Part shown: positions 1 to 11,808 of the stretch, one piece after another
Layout of the letters: every line of letters begins with the position of its first letter
How positions within the stretch are numbered: position 1 is the stretch's first letter
NCBI GenBank assembly: GCA_028095005.1
Contig: CM051462.1
Span: 125,168,752 to 125,232,751 of the forward strand
Length of the DNA stretch: 64,000 nucleotides
From: Rhynchospora pubera
Lineage: Eukaryota; Streptophyta; Magnoliopsida; Poales; Cyperaceae
Reading direction: 5' to 3'
Notes under the pieces: model-generated
The model's input: the letters and a program-made list of their open reading frames with translations, nothing else
The model's database searches: none
Told to the model about the DNA's origin: nothing
Made by a program: the position numbers and the translations under genes

Positions 1-35
1 TTGATATTTTATTAATTCATTATTCATTTTCTTAG

Positions 36-787
36 ACACTGAAAGAGTTCCTCCATGGTGCTGAGGCTGATGTAAGGTCTCTGGCACAACTTTATTCAAC
101 TGTGGTATGTAACAGTGTTTCATCTCTCTCTCTTTGCAACACAATTAACTATTTTAATCATCTTTCTTTAGTGAGGTGGCATTGATAAAGTTCTTATACT
201 TGATAGGGAAGGAATGCAGATGCATTGGCTAAATATTTTGGAGAAGACCCTGCACGGTGCCCTTTTGAACAAGGTACTTCCATACCCTTACATTATTCTT
301 TGTTTTGTCTGGTATCTGTTCTGTACCAATGTACCAGCCATAATTTTCAACCTGCCTGTTTGTTATGTTTGTGTATAACGAAACCATAGTTGATGTTTAA
401 TTTTATATTAAGCATTAGGTTAAGATTACATACTGGCCAACTGCACATACGAAGTATTGTACGACACTGTTCAAATGTACAGTTCTTGTGAAGCACTCAA
501 TAGATACTTATGCTAAGCATATTAAGAATTGTGTTAAATTTACTTTAGTAGCTGAACATCCTATATTAATTGTTCTTCTTGTGTCTCATTTGATTTCAGT
601 TGTCTCGACAATAATAAACTTTGTCAAGATGTTCATTAAGGCTCACGAGGAGAACTGCAAGCAAATTGAACTAGAGAAGAAAAAGGCCCTCAAAGCTGCT
701 GAAAATGAAAAATTGAAATCCAGTACACCTACAAAAGAGCAGTCAAATCATCCCTTCCTGTCGCCGACGAAAAGATCAAACCAATAG
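36..787 (+). CDS. Class II formin, C-terminal end of FH2 domain (partial, three last exons)
   Basis: This is the 3' end of a formin gene that starts left of the window. Formins nucleate and elongate unbranched actin filaments through the FH2 domain. Three exons join in frame: 36-104, 207-273 and 600-787, each flanked by AG and GT. The first encodes a stretch beginning TLKEFLHGAEADVRSLAQLY, the second includes NADALAKYFGEDPARCPFEQ, and the last begins VSTIINFVKMFIKAHEENCK and ends in a lysine-rich tail of about 40 residues with stop TAG at 785-787. The FGEDPARCPFEQ motif and the short basic tail after FH2 are typical of plant class II formins (FH13-FH20 group). The N-terminal PTEN-like region expected for that class is outside the window, so the exact paralogue cannot be named. 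No frame break is seen. Confidence 0.9.
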
Positions 788-3700
788 TCACCGTACTAAA
801 TCTTCTAACGAGTCATTGATGCTGCTAACTAGCGGATAATACGTAGTTTTTTGTTTTTTTCGAATGATACAGTGATCGAGCCTATCAGTGTTAGTTAAAG
901 GTATGTGTTGTCTCTTCGCACCTTTGCATCCATTTTCTTTTTCAATTTCCAATGCTCAATAGAATTCTTAGTATTGGTATTGCTAGAATAAAAGGAAGTA
1001 ACATTTACCTATTTGCATATAAGATTCAACAGGGCCTACAATTTCTAGCTGAATTGCAAAATATATAGAGATGTTAAATTTTCTTCTATGTCAAATGGAG
1101 AGTGGCAAAATTGCTTCTGGTTGTCCCATTGACTCAATATTAGGTCGCTTCATAACTGGTTCATGCAAACTTACAAACCACATCTAAAACAACCCTCCTT
1201 GATTTCAGTTCTTTTCCATCATTGGGGCAAAATTATGAAAATTTGGAGGTAAAATTAGGATGCTGTAATGGAATAGAGTCAAAATAACGGAGATCTTGGT
1301 AATTCTTAAGAAAATGTCAGAGGAAAAAAAATGCTGGTTCCTGTTTGCAAGGCCAACATTGCATTGTATCTTTTCTCATCCCAGTAACTTTGTCTGTGTG
1401 TGTGCTCATATCTTGTTGGCAAAACACCAAGATTAGTATCTATTGGCTTTCTGTGTATATGCTTCATACTTTCTTTTGATGCAGGCAGGTTTCGAAAGGA
1501 AAATTTTAGGGAAATTTCCTTGGTGAAGTTGTACAGATCTAATGCAAAGCTCCAGGATAGTTTGTTGACATAGTTTGATGCATAGTTGTTTGTATTCTTT
1601 CGTGTAACATCTTCTCGATTTCTTTTTAGATATTTATTGTAGATTTTTTTTTTTCTAAATTTTGTCTTTAGAGCAATTGTTTTTATCTTTTCTTAGCGTG
1701 ATTGGATGTAATAGAAGAAAGAAAGATAAGGGTCCTAGTGATACAGAATCCATGTACATTTTGTAGTTTTATCATGATATTATTGATATCACTATCCTCT
1801 GCTGATAAGCTGTTCCAACTAATTTGTTTAGTGATGAAAGTAAACAAATCCCTGTAAGGTTTAAACTTCGGCTTTCGTTGCCTGCAAAATCTTATAGTGC
1901 AACTAATGTAATACAGTTAGCTAACTGGTTGTCGTTAGAATTATTGATTGATAACTTTCAAGTGTTGCAGTGTGTCTAAATTTGTAGGAAAACCATGTTG
2001 AATCGGGCAACAGAAATTGCATAATGATTGCCACAAGTTGGCAAAAATTTATTAACAGTGTTGACACGTTGATCTTCGGTACACAGTAGGCGTGTAATTG
2101 AAATATCAGTTAAAATATTTCAAAAAAAGTGATACATGTTTTATTATATTTTCTGATACCAAATTAGATTTTAGTAGCCGCTGCATCCTTCTGGGGAAAT
2201 TCAGATAACATTTATTAGGTGAAATTCAGCATCCGGGTTTATTTTCTTATCCAGTTATCCTGTACTTCAACCAAACAAATAAAAAAATTCCGCTGATAAC
2301 ATCGCGATGGCATGATTGCTTATATCTATCTAAATAATTATCTCCACTAGCTAGAACAATTTTTGAAAGATGTAATTAAGAATCAATTAGGGAGCTGAAC
2401 CAAATTATTTAATAGGATAAGGCGAGCGACTCCGAGCTACCCGTCACGTCACATATTTAATGGCTCATGCTCATGCACCTTAGCTGTTGGCTTTAAACAG
2501 CGCTAGCTATTCACTCCCAAAAAAAAAAAAAAAAAGAAGAAGAAGAAAGCAGCACTAGCTGCATTTTTAGTACATACGAAATCAATTAGTAGGAATTATA
2601 TCGTAAAAAGTGGCCCGATGTCTCCTTTTTGCCCTTAATTATATTTAATATTTGAATCCTCTTTCAATTTTCCATGTCAATAATTGGCCATTACTCATTA
2701 CACCATATAATTCAAGTCGATCCCTCCGTATCATAATATTTTTATTCTTTTTTTTTCCTACTCAACAGTTTTGGTTCTAGATTGTTTTAAACAAATTGCA
2801 TTACTTAATTGTGGCGTCAAAATAATTAAATGAGAACTCGACTATTAAAAAGATCTTCTGACCATCTCAAAAAAAAAAAAAAAATCTTCTGCTCGGAAAT
2901 AAGGTAAAATATACAGCATGGAAGTTGGTGAGCTGAGTCTTAAAATGCACGAGAAACTGTGCAGAACTGAATAATATGTCTCGTAAACAGTAAGTCAAGT
3001 TTTTTTTTTATTATTATTTTTAGAAGAACAGTATGTCAAGTTACTTTGTAATAAGTGTATGCATTGCTTTGGGATCTCTTCCTTCTCTCTACCAGAAACC
3101 GAAGCCAATAGGAGAACAACAAATCCTCTCCATTTTTCACAAAGAATGGATCATGGGAAATAAACAAATAAGGTACAAAAGTTTTATAGATCAGAATGTA
3201 TTTAAAATTTCTGAGGCCGTTCCTCAAAAAAATAATTTTCCGATGCCACTCGAGATTGAGTGAAATATATTGATTTCATTTGAAGCTGAAACACACAACC
3301 AGCAAAACTGTTTTCTTTTTTTTTTTTCCCGGCGTTACTATTTTTTTTTTTCTTGTTCAAAAAGTTTTGCTCAGCTGTTAAATTTTAATTCGATTGATGG
3401 ATTTAGTTTGATACTCCGGATTTAGATATCATAGAGTGTTCTACGTTTATCTTTCTAAGTAAAATATAATGGAAATTAGCATTTTATCCTTACAAAATCA
3501 ACGGTTCAGAAATGTGATGTACCGTAAAATTAAATGTACATTCTTGTTTTTTTTTTTCCAGCTTTCTTTGGGACGAAATCTACAGTATAATATAATCTGC
3601 GTGAATTTTTTGCGCAGATTTTAAAGCCAAGCACACGCTCAAACACCAAAAACAGATCCTATCTGTTGCTTTTTTTTTTAAGTTTTGAATCTAAGTCGTT

Positions 3701-3885
3701 TATCCTATTCGTTGCGTAGTTTCGGTTTCTTCCCCGTGTTTAACTTTCTCATTTACTGCCTCGGTGCCTCTTCAGTTTCTTTCTTTTAATTCTCAAATTT
3801 TCTTCTAAATTCTTCATTTCCTCATTTTGTTTCTCGTGGAGACAGGAGGAGCAGTGGGATAGAGTCATAGAGAAGAGAGCTAGCG
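788..3885. other. Formin 3' UTR and AT-rich intergenic DNA without recognisable gene
   Basis: The first several hundred bases probably contain the formin 3' UTR. A possible UTR exon follows an AG near 1484 and reads GCAGGTTTCGAAAGG, but I cannot prove splicing. The rest is AT-rich with homopolymer runs, for example A-runs near 2518-2535 and 2868-2884 and T-runs near 3320-3350. An ORF of 76 codons at 3033-3263 has no recognisable domain and lies in low-complexity DNA, so it is not called. Confidence 0.5.
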
Positions 3886-4263
3886 ATGGCAGAAGCGGAA
3901 GGAATGGGAACGGAGGAAGGCATGCCTCAAGTAGACCCGACTACGGTTCCTCAGCAATTGTTTCTCCGAGCCTTTTGCTCCGGTGTCGGCCTCACCGCCA
4001 TCCAGCCCATCATCAAGGCTGACGTCAAGGATCCCCTCTCCTCTCTATTCTATCTCCACTGTCGATCAAATCTTACTCAACCACTGCTTACCCATCTCCA
4101 ATTTCACGCCTCAGCCATCCACTTCCCAATCCCGGTCACCTCTCCGTCTGCAACTCCGCCAATCACGTTCCAATCCCAAACTCCAGTACTATTGCTCTCT
4201 CTCTCTTTCCTTCTCTCTCTATCGCTCTATTCTTATATTAATTTTGAGAAACAATCAATATGA
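3886..4263 (+). CDS. Unrecognised ORF, possible first exon of a plant gene or gene relic
   Basis: An ATG at 3886 follows a purine-rich leader that looks like a plant 5' UTR, and opens a frame of 125 codons. The start is acidic and Met/Glu-rich (MAEAEGMGTEEGMPQVDP), followed by a more hydrophobic part containing QQLFLRAFCSGVGLTAIQ. A usable donor lies at 4186 (phase 0) and an acceptor ends at 4283. The following stretch, in frame, stops after 17 codons. Another spliced-looking stretch lies at about 4740-4791, between AG and GT, reading VGVQNHGLHVSDTTTVV in one frame. I do not recognise the family. It could be a real gene with later exons I cannot chain, or a decayed copy; the lack of a long downstream frame favours a relic. 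Confidence 0.35.
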   Translation: MAEAEGMGTEEGMPQVDPTTVPQQLFLRAFCSGVGLTAIQPIIKADVKDPLSSLFYLHCRSNLTQPLLTHLQFHASAIHFPIPVTSPSATPPITFQSQTPVLLLSLSFLLSLSLYSYINFEKQSI

Positions 4264-4999
4264 ACCAATATTTGTGAAATTGCAGGGGGAGGTATACAAA
4301 CTGTTGTTGATTACTAAGTCTGTAGATTCAGAAAAATGATTTTTTAAGTCGTTAACTATTTTTAGCATTAGTCATGATATTGTGCTCAGTTTAGTTATCA
4401 ACACTTACAATTTAACTTGAATTAATACAGTTATATAACTGAGAACTCTTTAATCAGTTTGAATTAAAAATAATGATTTCATTGTTGCATGTTGAAATCC
4501 TTCTTAGCACATGTATGCCTTAGTTTACAATGGTGAATTGCTGGATATTTAACAAGTGTTGTGAGCATAAGGAACCAAAGATTTCAGAAACCGATTTAGT
4601 GATTATACCATATTTATCATGGTAGACCTTAATGACTGTCATTTGATGCATTTTCTACAAAATTAAACTCCTATTTTCAAATGTTTATTTATTCTTCTTA
4701 TGTTCAGTTTTACAATTTTACATATTTTGACTTAGAGGTGGGTGTTCAAAATCATGGACTTCATGTTAGTGACACTACAACTGTTGTCAGGTACAATTTT
4801 CCTTGCCTCGCCATTCATGTGTTTATTCATCTAATTTGATTGCTTAATTTTTTTTCTTTTTGCGTTTTTTTTATTTGTATAATATTTTCTTTTAATCACA
4901 GATATTTTTATTAGATTTGAAGTCTATTAGAAATGAGGGGCTGATAAGTAATGTTATAAATATGACCATTGAAAAAATTAGAGTATGATAAAAAAATAA

Positions 5000-7290
5000 T
5001 AAATTATGTATTTGAGCTATATATAATATTTTTTCGATTGATAGTGCTATTGTTATAAGCGATAACAAAAAATGGATATGTAAAAAGTGAAACTTTGTGA
5101 ACAATTCTTCTTCTTCCCTTTTTTTTGTCTACGTTATTCATCTTTTAATTTCAAATCTGAACTGAGGCTAAGTACGATTGGGCTATATTTTTGCAAGGTT
5201 TATAAAATTTTATTGTTCCTTGGTATTTCCTTTCAATTTCAGATCAGAACTGAGGACTAAGGGAAGCAACATTGACTGCAGGAGCATCTTTGCTTCAACC
5301 TCTTGCAGACTATCATTTTCTTCGAGAGGTAAAATTTATAAGGACAATCGAACTGTTCTGACATAAGGAGGCCTTTGGATTTTAATGAATTTTTATGACT
5401 TTTACTACAACTGGTGATTGAAGATTAACCCGTATATTTGATTTTTTTTTGTATTAGGTGTGGACCGTGTGGTACCTCCTATATAAATTCTACCAGATAC
5501 ATATCAGTAAGGGTTTATGATTTCTTTCATATTATTTATTATTATCTAATAGACAATCAATATTAGATAGTGTTTATTTATTCACTATTAATCAATATGA
5601 AGAACCTCACTGATGGCAAAGTTGCGATATATGAACCTGACATTGGTTCAGTTAATTAAACACCCATATTGAAATTTAAAAATATAGACCAGCCTATATT
5701 TTGTGGCGTATTCATATATACCTTTGTATGCGTCAGATTATACTAGACCGGTGAAGATCCGTTACGTCATAATACACGATGGCAACATTTGCCATCGTGT
5801 ATTATGATTTTTCCACTCTTCCATGGTCTCTCTACATCTTCCTTGGAATAAGTTTTACCCCATTTTTCTTTTGCCTGATGGCGCCCCTCTCTCTTCATCA
5901 CCCCTCTCCATCATCTCTCTACCTCTTCCATCGCTTTTTTCGGGTGGTTCTCCGTCTCAGTGGCTCTTTCTCTCCATCGCCTCCTATGCGAGTTCTCCTC
6001 TCTTTGTCGCCTCCTGTAGAAATTCAAGTCGAGACAAGTTTTGTTTCTTGCGATCCATGGCTAGATGCACAAATCCCACTTGATTGATTATGACAAGGCA
6101 AGTTTTTACCTATTTTTATACATCTTTTTGCATTTTTCTGTTTATTTTTGTAGCTAGGTCTTTGTTTTTATCTTACGCCTCAAATTTTTGGGTGGGTGTT
6201 TTTATTTCTTTTCATGAGAGATCCCTCCCCCCCCAAATAATAAAGTCCACTTGGAGCACACAATTCATCAGCCCCTCACACCCCTCCAACTGAACACCAT
6301 ATCGGACTGGAAATTAAAAAAAATAAAAATCCAAATACTTGACACGGCAACAAAAATAGTTGAATTATTTTTGGGCGATCCTCTTTATTTTTATGTGTGA
6401 TTCAGGGTTGTTGCATTGTGTTCCTGGCTCCTGACTCTTTACTCCCAACCAATGATATTTAGACTGTATTTGATTTTGTCGTGCTATTCATAAGATGTGA
6501 TTTCTCATGTGTTTTATTTTATGATAGGAAGATTTAAGGATTGAGATTCAATAATTTTCCATATTCTTGTTGTTATTATTTTAGAAATTTGGATTTATTA
6601 CCTTTTCTACAAATCTTATTATATGATTCAGTTTTGTTTAAAGAAATTGAACTCTTAGGTCCATTTAGTACCGATGCCGTTACTTTATCATTTGGTTGGC
6701 TATCTGTACTTAGTATATTTATATGATATATGATATATATGGGAGCAAATTTTAGTTTCGTTGACCCTTCAATTTAATTTCAAAAATTTTAAGGCAAGAC
6801 AACTCATTTTCTTACCAACCATGGATAGATGCACAAATCAAGGAAATCTTTGATGCTGCCATTATTATTTTGTATTAAATGTGCTTCAAAGCTATATTTA
6901 AATACTATTTATTTTCCTTATATAGTGCTTAGAGAAATCAAATTGGTATCAAAACGGTCATTATTGTCGCACTCTCCATTAATTTTATATCTACTTCACA
7001 GGTCATCCATATCTGTGAAATTTTGTGAAAAAATGACCCTTCTTCTCTTTTCTTTTTATCTAGGTTATCGATTATCAATCTTTTAATTTCAAATCTAAAC
7101 TGAGTCCAGGTACTATTGGTGCTATATTTTTGGGAGGTTTGTAATTGTTGGTTGTTCCTTAATATTTTCTTCAATTTCAGATCCGAACTGAGGAAAAAAG
7201 GAAGTGATATCGACTGCAGGGCATCTTTTATATCTTTTATATTGTGTGCTGCTGATTTTGAAGGAACAACCAAACAATCATCTTTTGGAT
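5000..7290 (+). repeat. Diverged direct duplication, copies near 5000-5330 and 6930-7290
   Basis: Two blocks about 1.9 kb apart share sequence. Each has a T/C-rich tract, then ATTTCAAATCTRAACTGAG, a stretch around GCTATATTTTTG, and an AG-preceded segment ATCMGAACTGAGG followed by ACTGCAGG. The second is clearly mutated relative to the first. A smaller shared piece, CCATGGMTAGATGCACAAAT, occurs at about 6055 and 6820, so the duplicated unit is probably longer. The AG-preceded segments look exon-like in both copies, but no protein family was recognised. Confidence 0.55.
5768..5806. repeat. Perfect 17-bp inverted repeat with 5-base loop
   Basis: CATAATACACGATGGCA at 5768-5784 is followed by a 5-base spacer and its exact reverse complement at 5790-5806. 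The stem is too short for a normal plant microRNA precursor and has no U-tract beside it. It may be the core of a small foldback element or a DNA-repair snap-back. Confidence 0.8.
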
Positions 7291-8289
7291 GGTGGTTTCA
7301 GTATATTCATCTCTTACAATTAGGTAACTTAATTTTTTTTTTCTTATTATTTTTTTGAAAAACTTTGAAGCTAACAATGAGATGAGATAAGCAGCCATGA
7401 ATTGTTGAGGGAATGCATATAAATGATTGAATATTTTTCATGTATTTTTTTGTGCAAACTTCACAACATTAATTCCTCATGTTGGGTTCATGTATTTGTG
7501 AAACAGAAAGCTACACGTGTTATATGATAAGTCAACAAGTAATTACACATCAATTGTTGCTTTAAGCATCAATTTTTCTATTGTGAGTTTTTTTTATCTA
7601 ATTTGAATTAATAATAATGTGATTTGTCTTTCTTTTTATTATAAAGTTAGAAATTGTATGGCTAATTTGTTTAATTTTTTTCAAATTTTTGTCAATTTTG
7701 ATCAGATCTTTTGGCATAGAAGATCTCAGTTGATGAGAGAGTGAATTCATATTGATTTTAGGTGTCTTGGTATATATTGGTAGGACCACTTGAGATCAGG
7801 TATGGTGGTATAGAAATGTGGGATAAATTAGGGCTGGTATGACACAAGTACAGGCTTGATACCAGTTGCATTCAAGGAAAGACATTGGTACAAGGGTAGG
7901 TTTTTTAATATCAAAACAATGAGGAGAAGGAAGAAGTAATGTTTGTTATGGTGATTGTTAATTTTGGTGAGCTGATTTCTTAGTTGGTACAGTGGTTGGT
8001 ACCAATGGATGCAAAGGAATTGAGTTTATACAAAAGGCAATTGTCACTACTATGACCGTTATCATGGTCGTTGACCCGTTTAGTTTAGAATTAGGTGAGT
8101 TTACTTTAGTATATTAAATTCTGCCTAAAGTTTCAAGTAACATATTGAATTTGATATATATCATGTCTTGATATTCAATAGTGCATGTACTTAGTTACAT
8201 ATCATCAGAGGTGCTTTCTCCTCTTTTTAGTACATTCTAATAATTGTAAAATTATTTATCTTACATTCTATAAGGGACATTCAAATTTT
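5807..8289. other. AT-rich intergenic DNA
   Basis: Apart from the duplicated block, no gene is supported. The ORFs at 5779-6087, 6084-6293, 6829-7086 and 7116-7358 are short, compositionally biased and partly spread over the direct duplication. A run of eight C at about 6227-6234 is the only other low-complexity feature noted. Confidence 0.5.
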
Positions 8290-10861
8290 TCTTAATATTT
8301 AAACTTTTTATATAGTCTAGAATATGTTTATGAGTTGATATATTCAATACGATTGGATTATACATTGTAATTATACACATAATGTGCAGATTTGAAAGAT
8401 TCCAAGTAAATTTGAACATTTCAAGCTATTTTACATTCATTTTAAGTCATTTTATCACAATAAACTATATTTATGCTTTTTTTATATAGTCTAGAATAAG
8501 TTTACGAATTCACCGATGTAAAACAATTGGATTATACATCATAATTACGAATATAATGTGCAGATTTTTTTAGTATATTTGAGCATTTCAAGCGATTTTG
8601 CATTCATTTTAACTCCTTTGATAATAATAATTTCTATTTATACTCTTTATATTGTCTAGAATATGTTTATGAGGTCAATTATTCAAAAAGATTGGTTTGT
8701 ACAATGTAATTATTCACATAATATGCAGATTTTTCAGATTTTAGTATATTTCAGAATTATAAGTGATTTTTCATTCATTTTAAGTCATTTGATCTCCATA
8801 ATCTCAATATATGCTATATATATAGTCTAAAATATGTTTAAGCAGTCAATTAATAAAAAAGATTGGTTTATACGTTGTAAGTATTCACATAATGTGCAGA
8901 TTTTACAGATTCTGAGTATATTTGAGCATTTTAAGAGATTTTGATTTCAATAATCTACATTGAAGCTCTTGATATAGTCTAGAATATGTTTATGAGCTAA
9001 ATTATTCAAAACAATTGGATTATACAATGTAATTATTCACATAATGTGCATATTTTACAGATTCTAAGTTTATTTGAGCATTTCAATTGATGTTGCATTC
9101 ATTTTAAGTTATTTGATGACAATGATCTATATTTAAACTCTTTATATAGTCTAGAATATGTTTATGAGCTCACATATTCAAAACGATTGGATTACACGTT
9201 GTAATTATTCACATTATGTGCAGACTTTACAGATTCTGAGTATATTTAAGTATTTCAAGCGATTTTGCATTCATTTTAAGTTATTTGATGACAATAATCA
9301 ACATTTATGCTCTTCATATAGTTTATAATATATTTATGAACTCATTTATCCAAAATGATTAGATTATACATTATAATTATTCAAAAAATTTGCAGATTTT
9401 ACAGATTCAGAGTAGATTTGAGCATTTCAAGCGATTTTAAATTCATTTTAAGTCATTTGATCACAATAATCTATATTAATGCTCTTTATATAATCTAGAA
9501 TATGTTTACAAATTTATTTATTCAAATGCATTGGATTGTACATTGTAATTTATCACATAATGTGCAGATTTTAAAGATTCTGAGTATATTTGAGGATTTC
9601 AAGCGATTTTGCATTCGTTTTAAGTGATTTGATCACAATAATATATATTTAAGATCTTTATTTTGTCTAGAATATGTTTATGATATAACTTATTCAAAAC
9701 GTTTGGATTATACATTGTAATTATGCACATAATATGCAGATTTGAAAGATTCTGTGTATATTTGAGTATTTCGAGCGATGTTGCATTCATTTTAAGTCAT
9801 TTGATCACAGTAAGCTGTATTTATGCTTTTAATATAGTTTAGAATATGTTTATGAACTCACTTATTCAAAACGATTGGATTATACATTGTAATTATGCAC
9901 ATGATGTGCAGATTTTACTGATTCTAAGTATATTTGAGCATTTGAAATGATTCTACTTTCATTTTAAGTCATTTGAACACAATAATCTATGTTTAAGCTC
10001 TTTATATAGACTAGAATATGTTTATGAGTTCAATTGTTCAAAACGATTATATTGTACATTGTAATTATTCACATTATATGCAGATTTTACAGATTCTGAA
10101 TATATTTGAGAATTTCAAGCGATTTTGTATTCATTTTAAGTCATTTGATCACGATAATGTATATTTAAGCTCTTTATATAAGTCTAGAACATGTTATGAT
10201 ATCACTTATTCAAAATGATTGGATAATAAGTTATAATTATGCAAATGATGTTCAGATTTTGATGATTCTGAGTATATTTGAGCATTTCAAACAATTTTGT
10301 ATTAATTTTTTAGTCATTTGATTATAAGAATCTATATTTAGGATTTTTTATATTGTGTAGAATATTTTTATGGGCTCGATTATTCAAAACGATTGGATTG
10401 TACATTGTAATTGTTCACTTGTTGTGCAGATTTTAGATTCTGAGTGTATTTGAGCATTTGAAGAGATTTTGCATTCATTTTAAGTCGTTTGATTACAATA
10501 ATCTATATTTATGCTATTTATATAGTCTAGAATATGTTTATGAGCTCACATATTCAAAACGATTGGATTATACATTGTAATTATTCACATAATGTGCAGA
10601 TTTTACCGATTCTTAGTATATTTAAGAATTTCAAGCAATTTTGCATTCATTTTAAATCATTTGATCAAGATCATCTATATTTAAGATCTTTATATTGTCA
10701 AGAATATGTTTATGAACTCATTTATTCTAAATGATTGCATTATACATTGTAATTACGCATATAATTTGTAGATTTTAAAGATTCTGAGTATATTTGAGCA
10801 TTTCAACCGATTTTGCATTTATTTAAGTTATTTGATCACAATAATCTATAATTAAGCTCTT
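8290..10861. repeat. Satellite array, block 1, about 172-bp monomers
   Basis: About 15 tandem monomers. Each carries the blocks TATAGTCTAGAATATGTTTA, then CAAAACGATTGGATTATACA, then ATAATGTGCAGATTTTACAG, then GAGTATATTTGAGCATTTCA, then GCATTCATTTTAAGTCATTT. The CTAGAATATG anchor was located at 8979, 9151, 9495, 9667, 10011 and 10184, giving spacings near 172 or multiples. Monomers differ by many substitutions, so the array is not freshly amplified. Such a period fits plant satellites that wrap one nucleosome. Confidence 0.95.
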
Positions 10862-10866
10862 TATAA

Positions 10867-11803
10867 GAGGAATGATATACTACACTCTGGTGTATACATG
10901 CCCCATACACTGATTTTTCTACCGTCGGATCGCTCTAATTTTCGTGGTAAGATTTTGATGAAAGGCTGGGATAAAGGCGCTAGAGGCTCTCCGTTTTCTC
11001 CCTTTCATTAAAATTTTCCGTCCTCCGTCTGAAGATTCTCTGTCCTTCAAACAGAAAAAAAAAAGAAAAATCTTGACAGCCTCTGTCACCTCTACCGCCT
11101 CAGCAACTCTAGCTTTCCCCCACTTCATCTTGCAATTCTTTCTTTCATTGCATCGACAACTTCTCTCTCCTTCACTCCTTTGTCGACCTTTCCTCCCTTC
11201 TAGTGCTCCGTGCTCCTTGGATTCGTCGATTGACAGTTTGACACCAGTGGAGGTGAAACCAACAATAGAAAGGGGTGAATGTCCAAATTAACAGGCAAGA
11301 AAAGATACCTTTGTTTATTTTTTCATTCATTTGCGATATTAAATGTCCCAAATCAAAGATTCTTGCCTTCTTTTCATTGTTATGAAAGTTCTAACTTTTA
11401 GCGTACATATATATCAGAGAAAGGGTATGATGTGCGACCAAAAACAGAACAATCGTCTAGGTGTGTTAAGATGTGCGAGCTCAAGTTGGAAAATCCTAAG
11501 AGAGAAGCGCGCAGAGCGAAGTGACGAAAGTACAAACTACGAGAGAGAGAATCGTGCAAATAAGAGTTTTGGCGTTCAATTTGGCGCAAACGGAGATGAG
11601 ACCATGAGTGCGAAGAGAGGTGCGAACGGAGAATTAAACAGTAGGAGACGGAAATTTTAATGGAAACGGAGAATCGAATAGCAATCAGCGCCATAATCTG
11701 ATCCACTCATCTAAATCTGGTGCACAATTTTTAAAGCGATCCAAAGGCTCAGAAATTCAGTGTATGAGGACTCAATACTCCAGAGTGTAGTATATCATTC
11801 CTC
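10867..11803. mobile_element. Non-autonomous TIR transposon inserted in the satellite
   Basis: The element begins GAGGAATGATATACTACACT and ends with the reverse complement of the same sequence. It is flanked by TATAA at 10862-10866 and 11804-11808. Uninterrupted monomers elsewhere read CTTTATAAAGTCT, which supports the insertion point. The terminal similarity continues imperfectly for about 70 bp (CATACACTGAT and GGATCGCT recur inverted). No transposase ORF is visible. The interior is GC-richer than the satellite and includes a C/T-rich stretch near 11080-11220 that could be captured host sequence. Long TIRs suggest a Mutator-like origin, but the apparent 5-bp duplication does not fit, so the superfamily is left open. 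Confidence 0.85.
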
Positions 11804-11808
11804 TATAA

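Noticed and set aside
3033..3263. 76-codon ORF
   Set aside because: Mirrored by an ORF on the other strand, AT-rich surroundings, no recognised motif.
5779..6293. ORFs of 102, 86 and 69 codons
   Set aside because: Compositionally biased, overlapping in two frames, no recognisable family.
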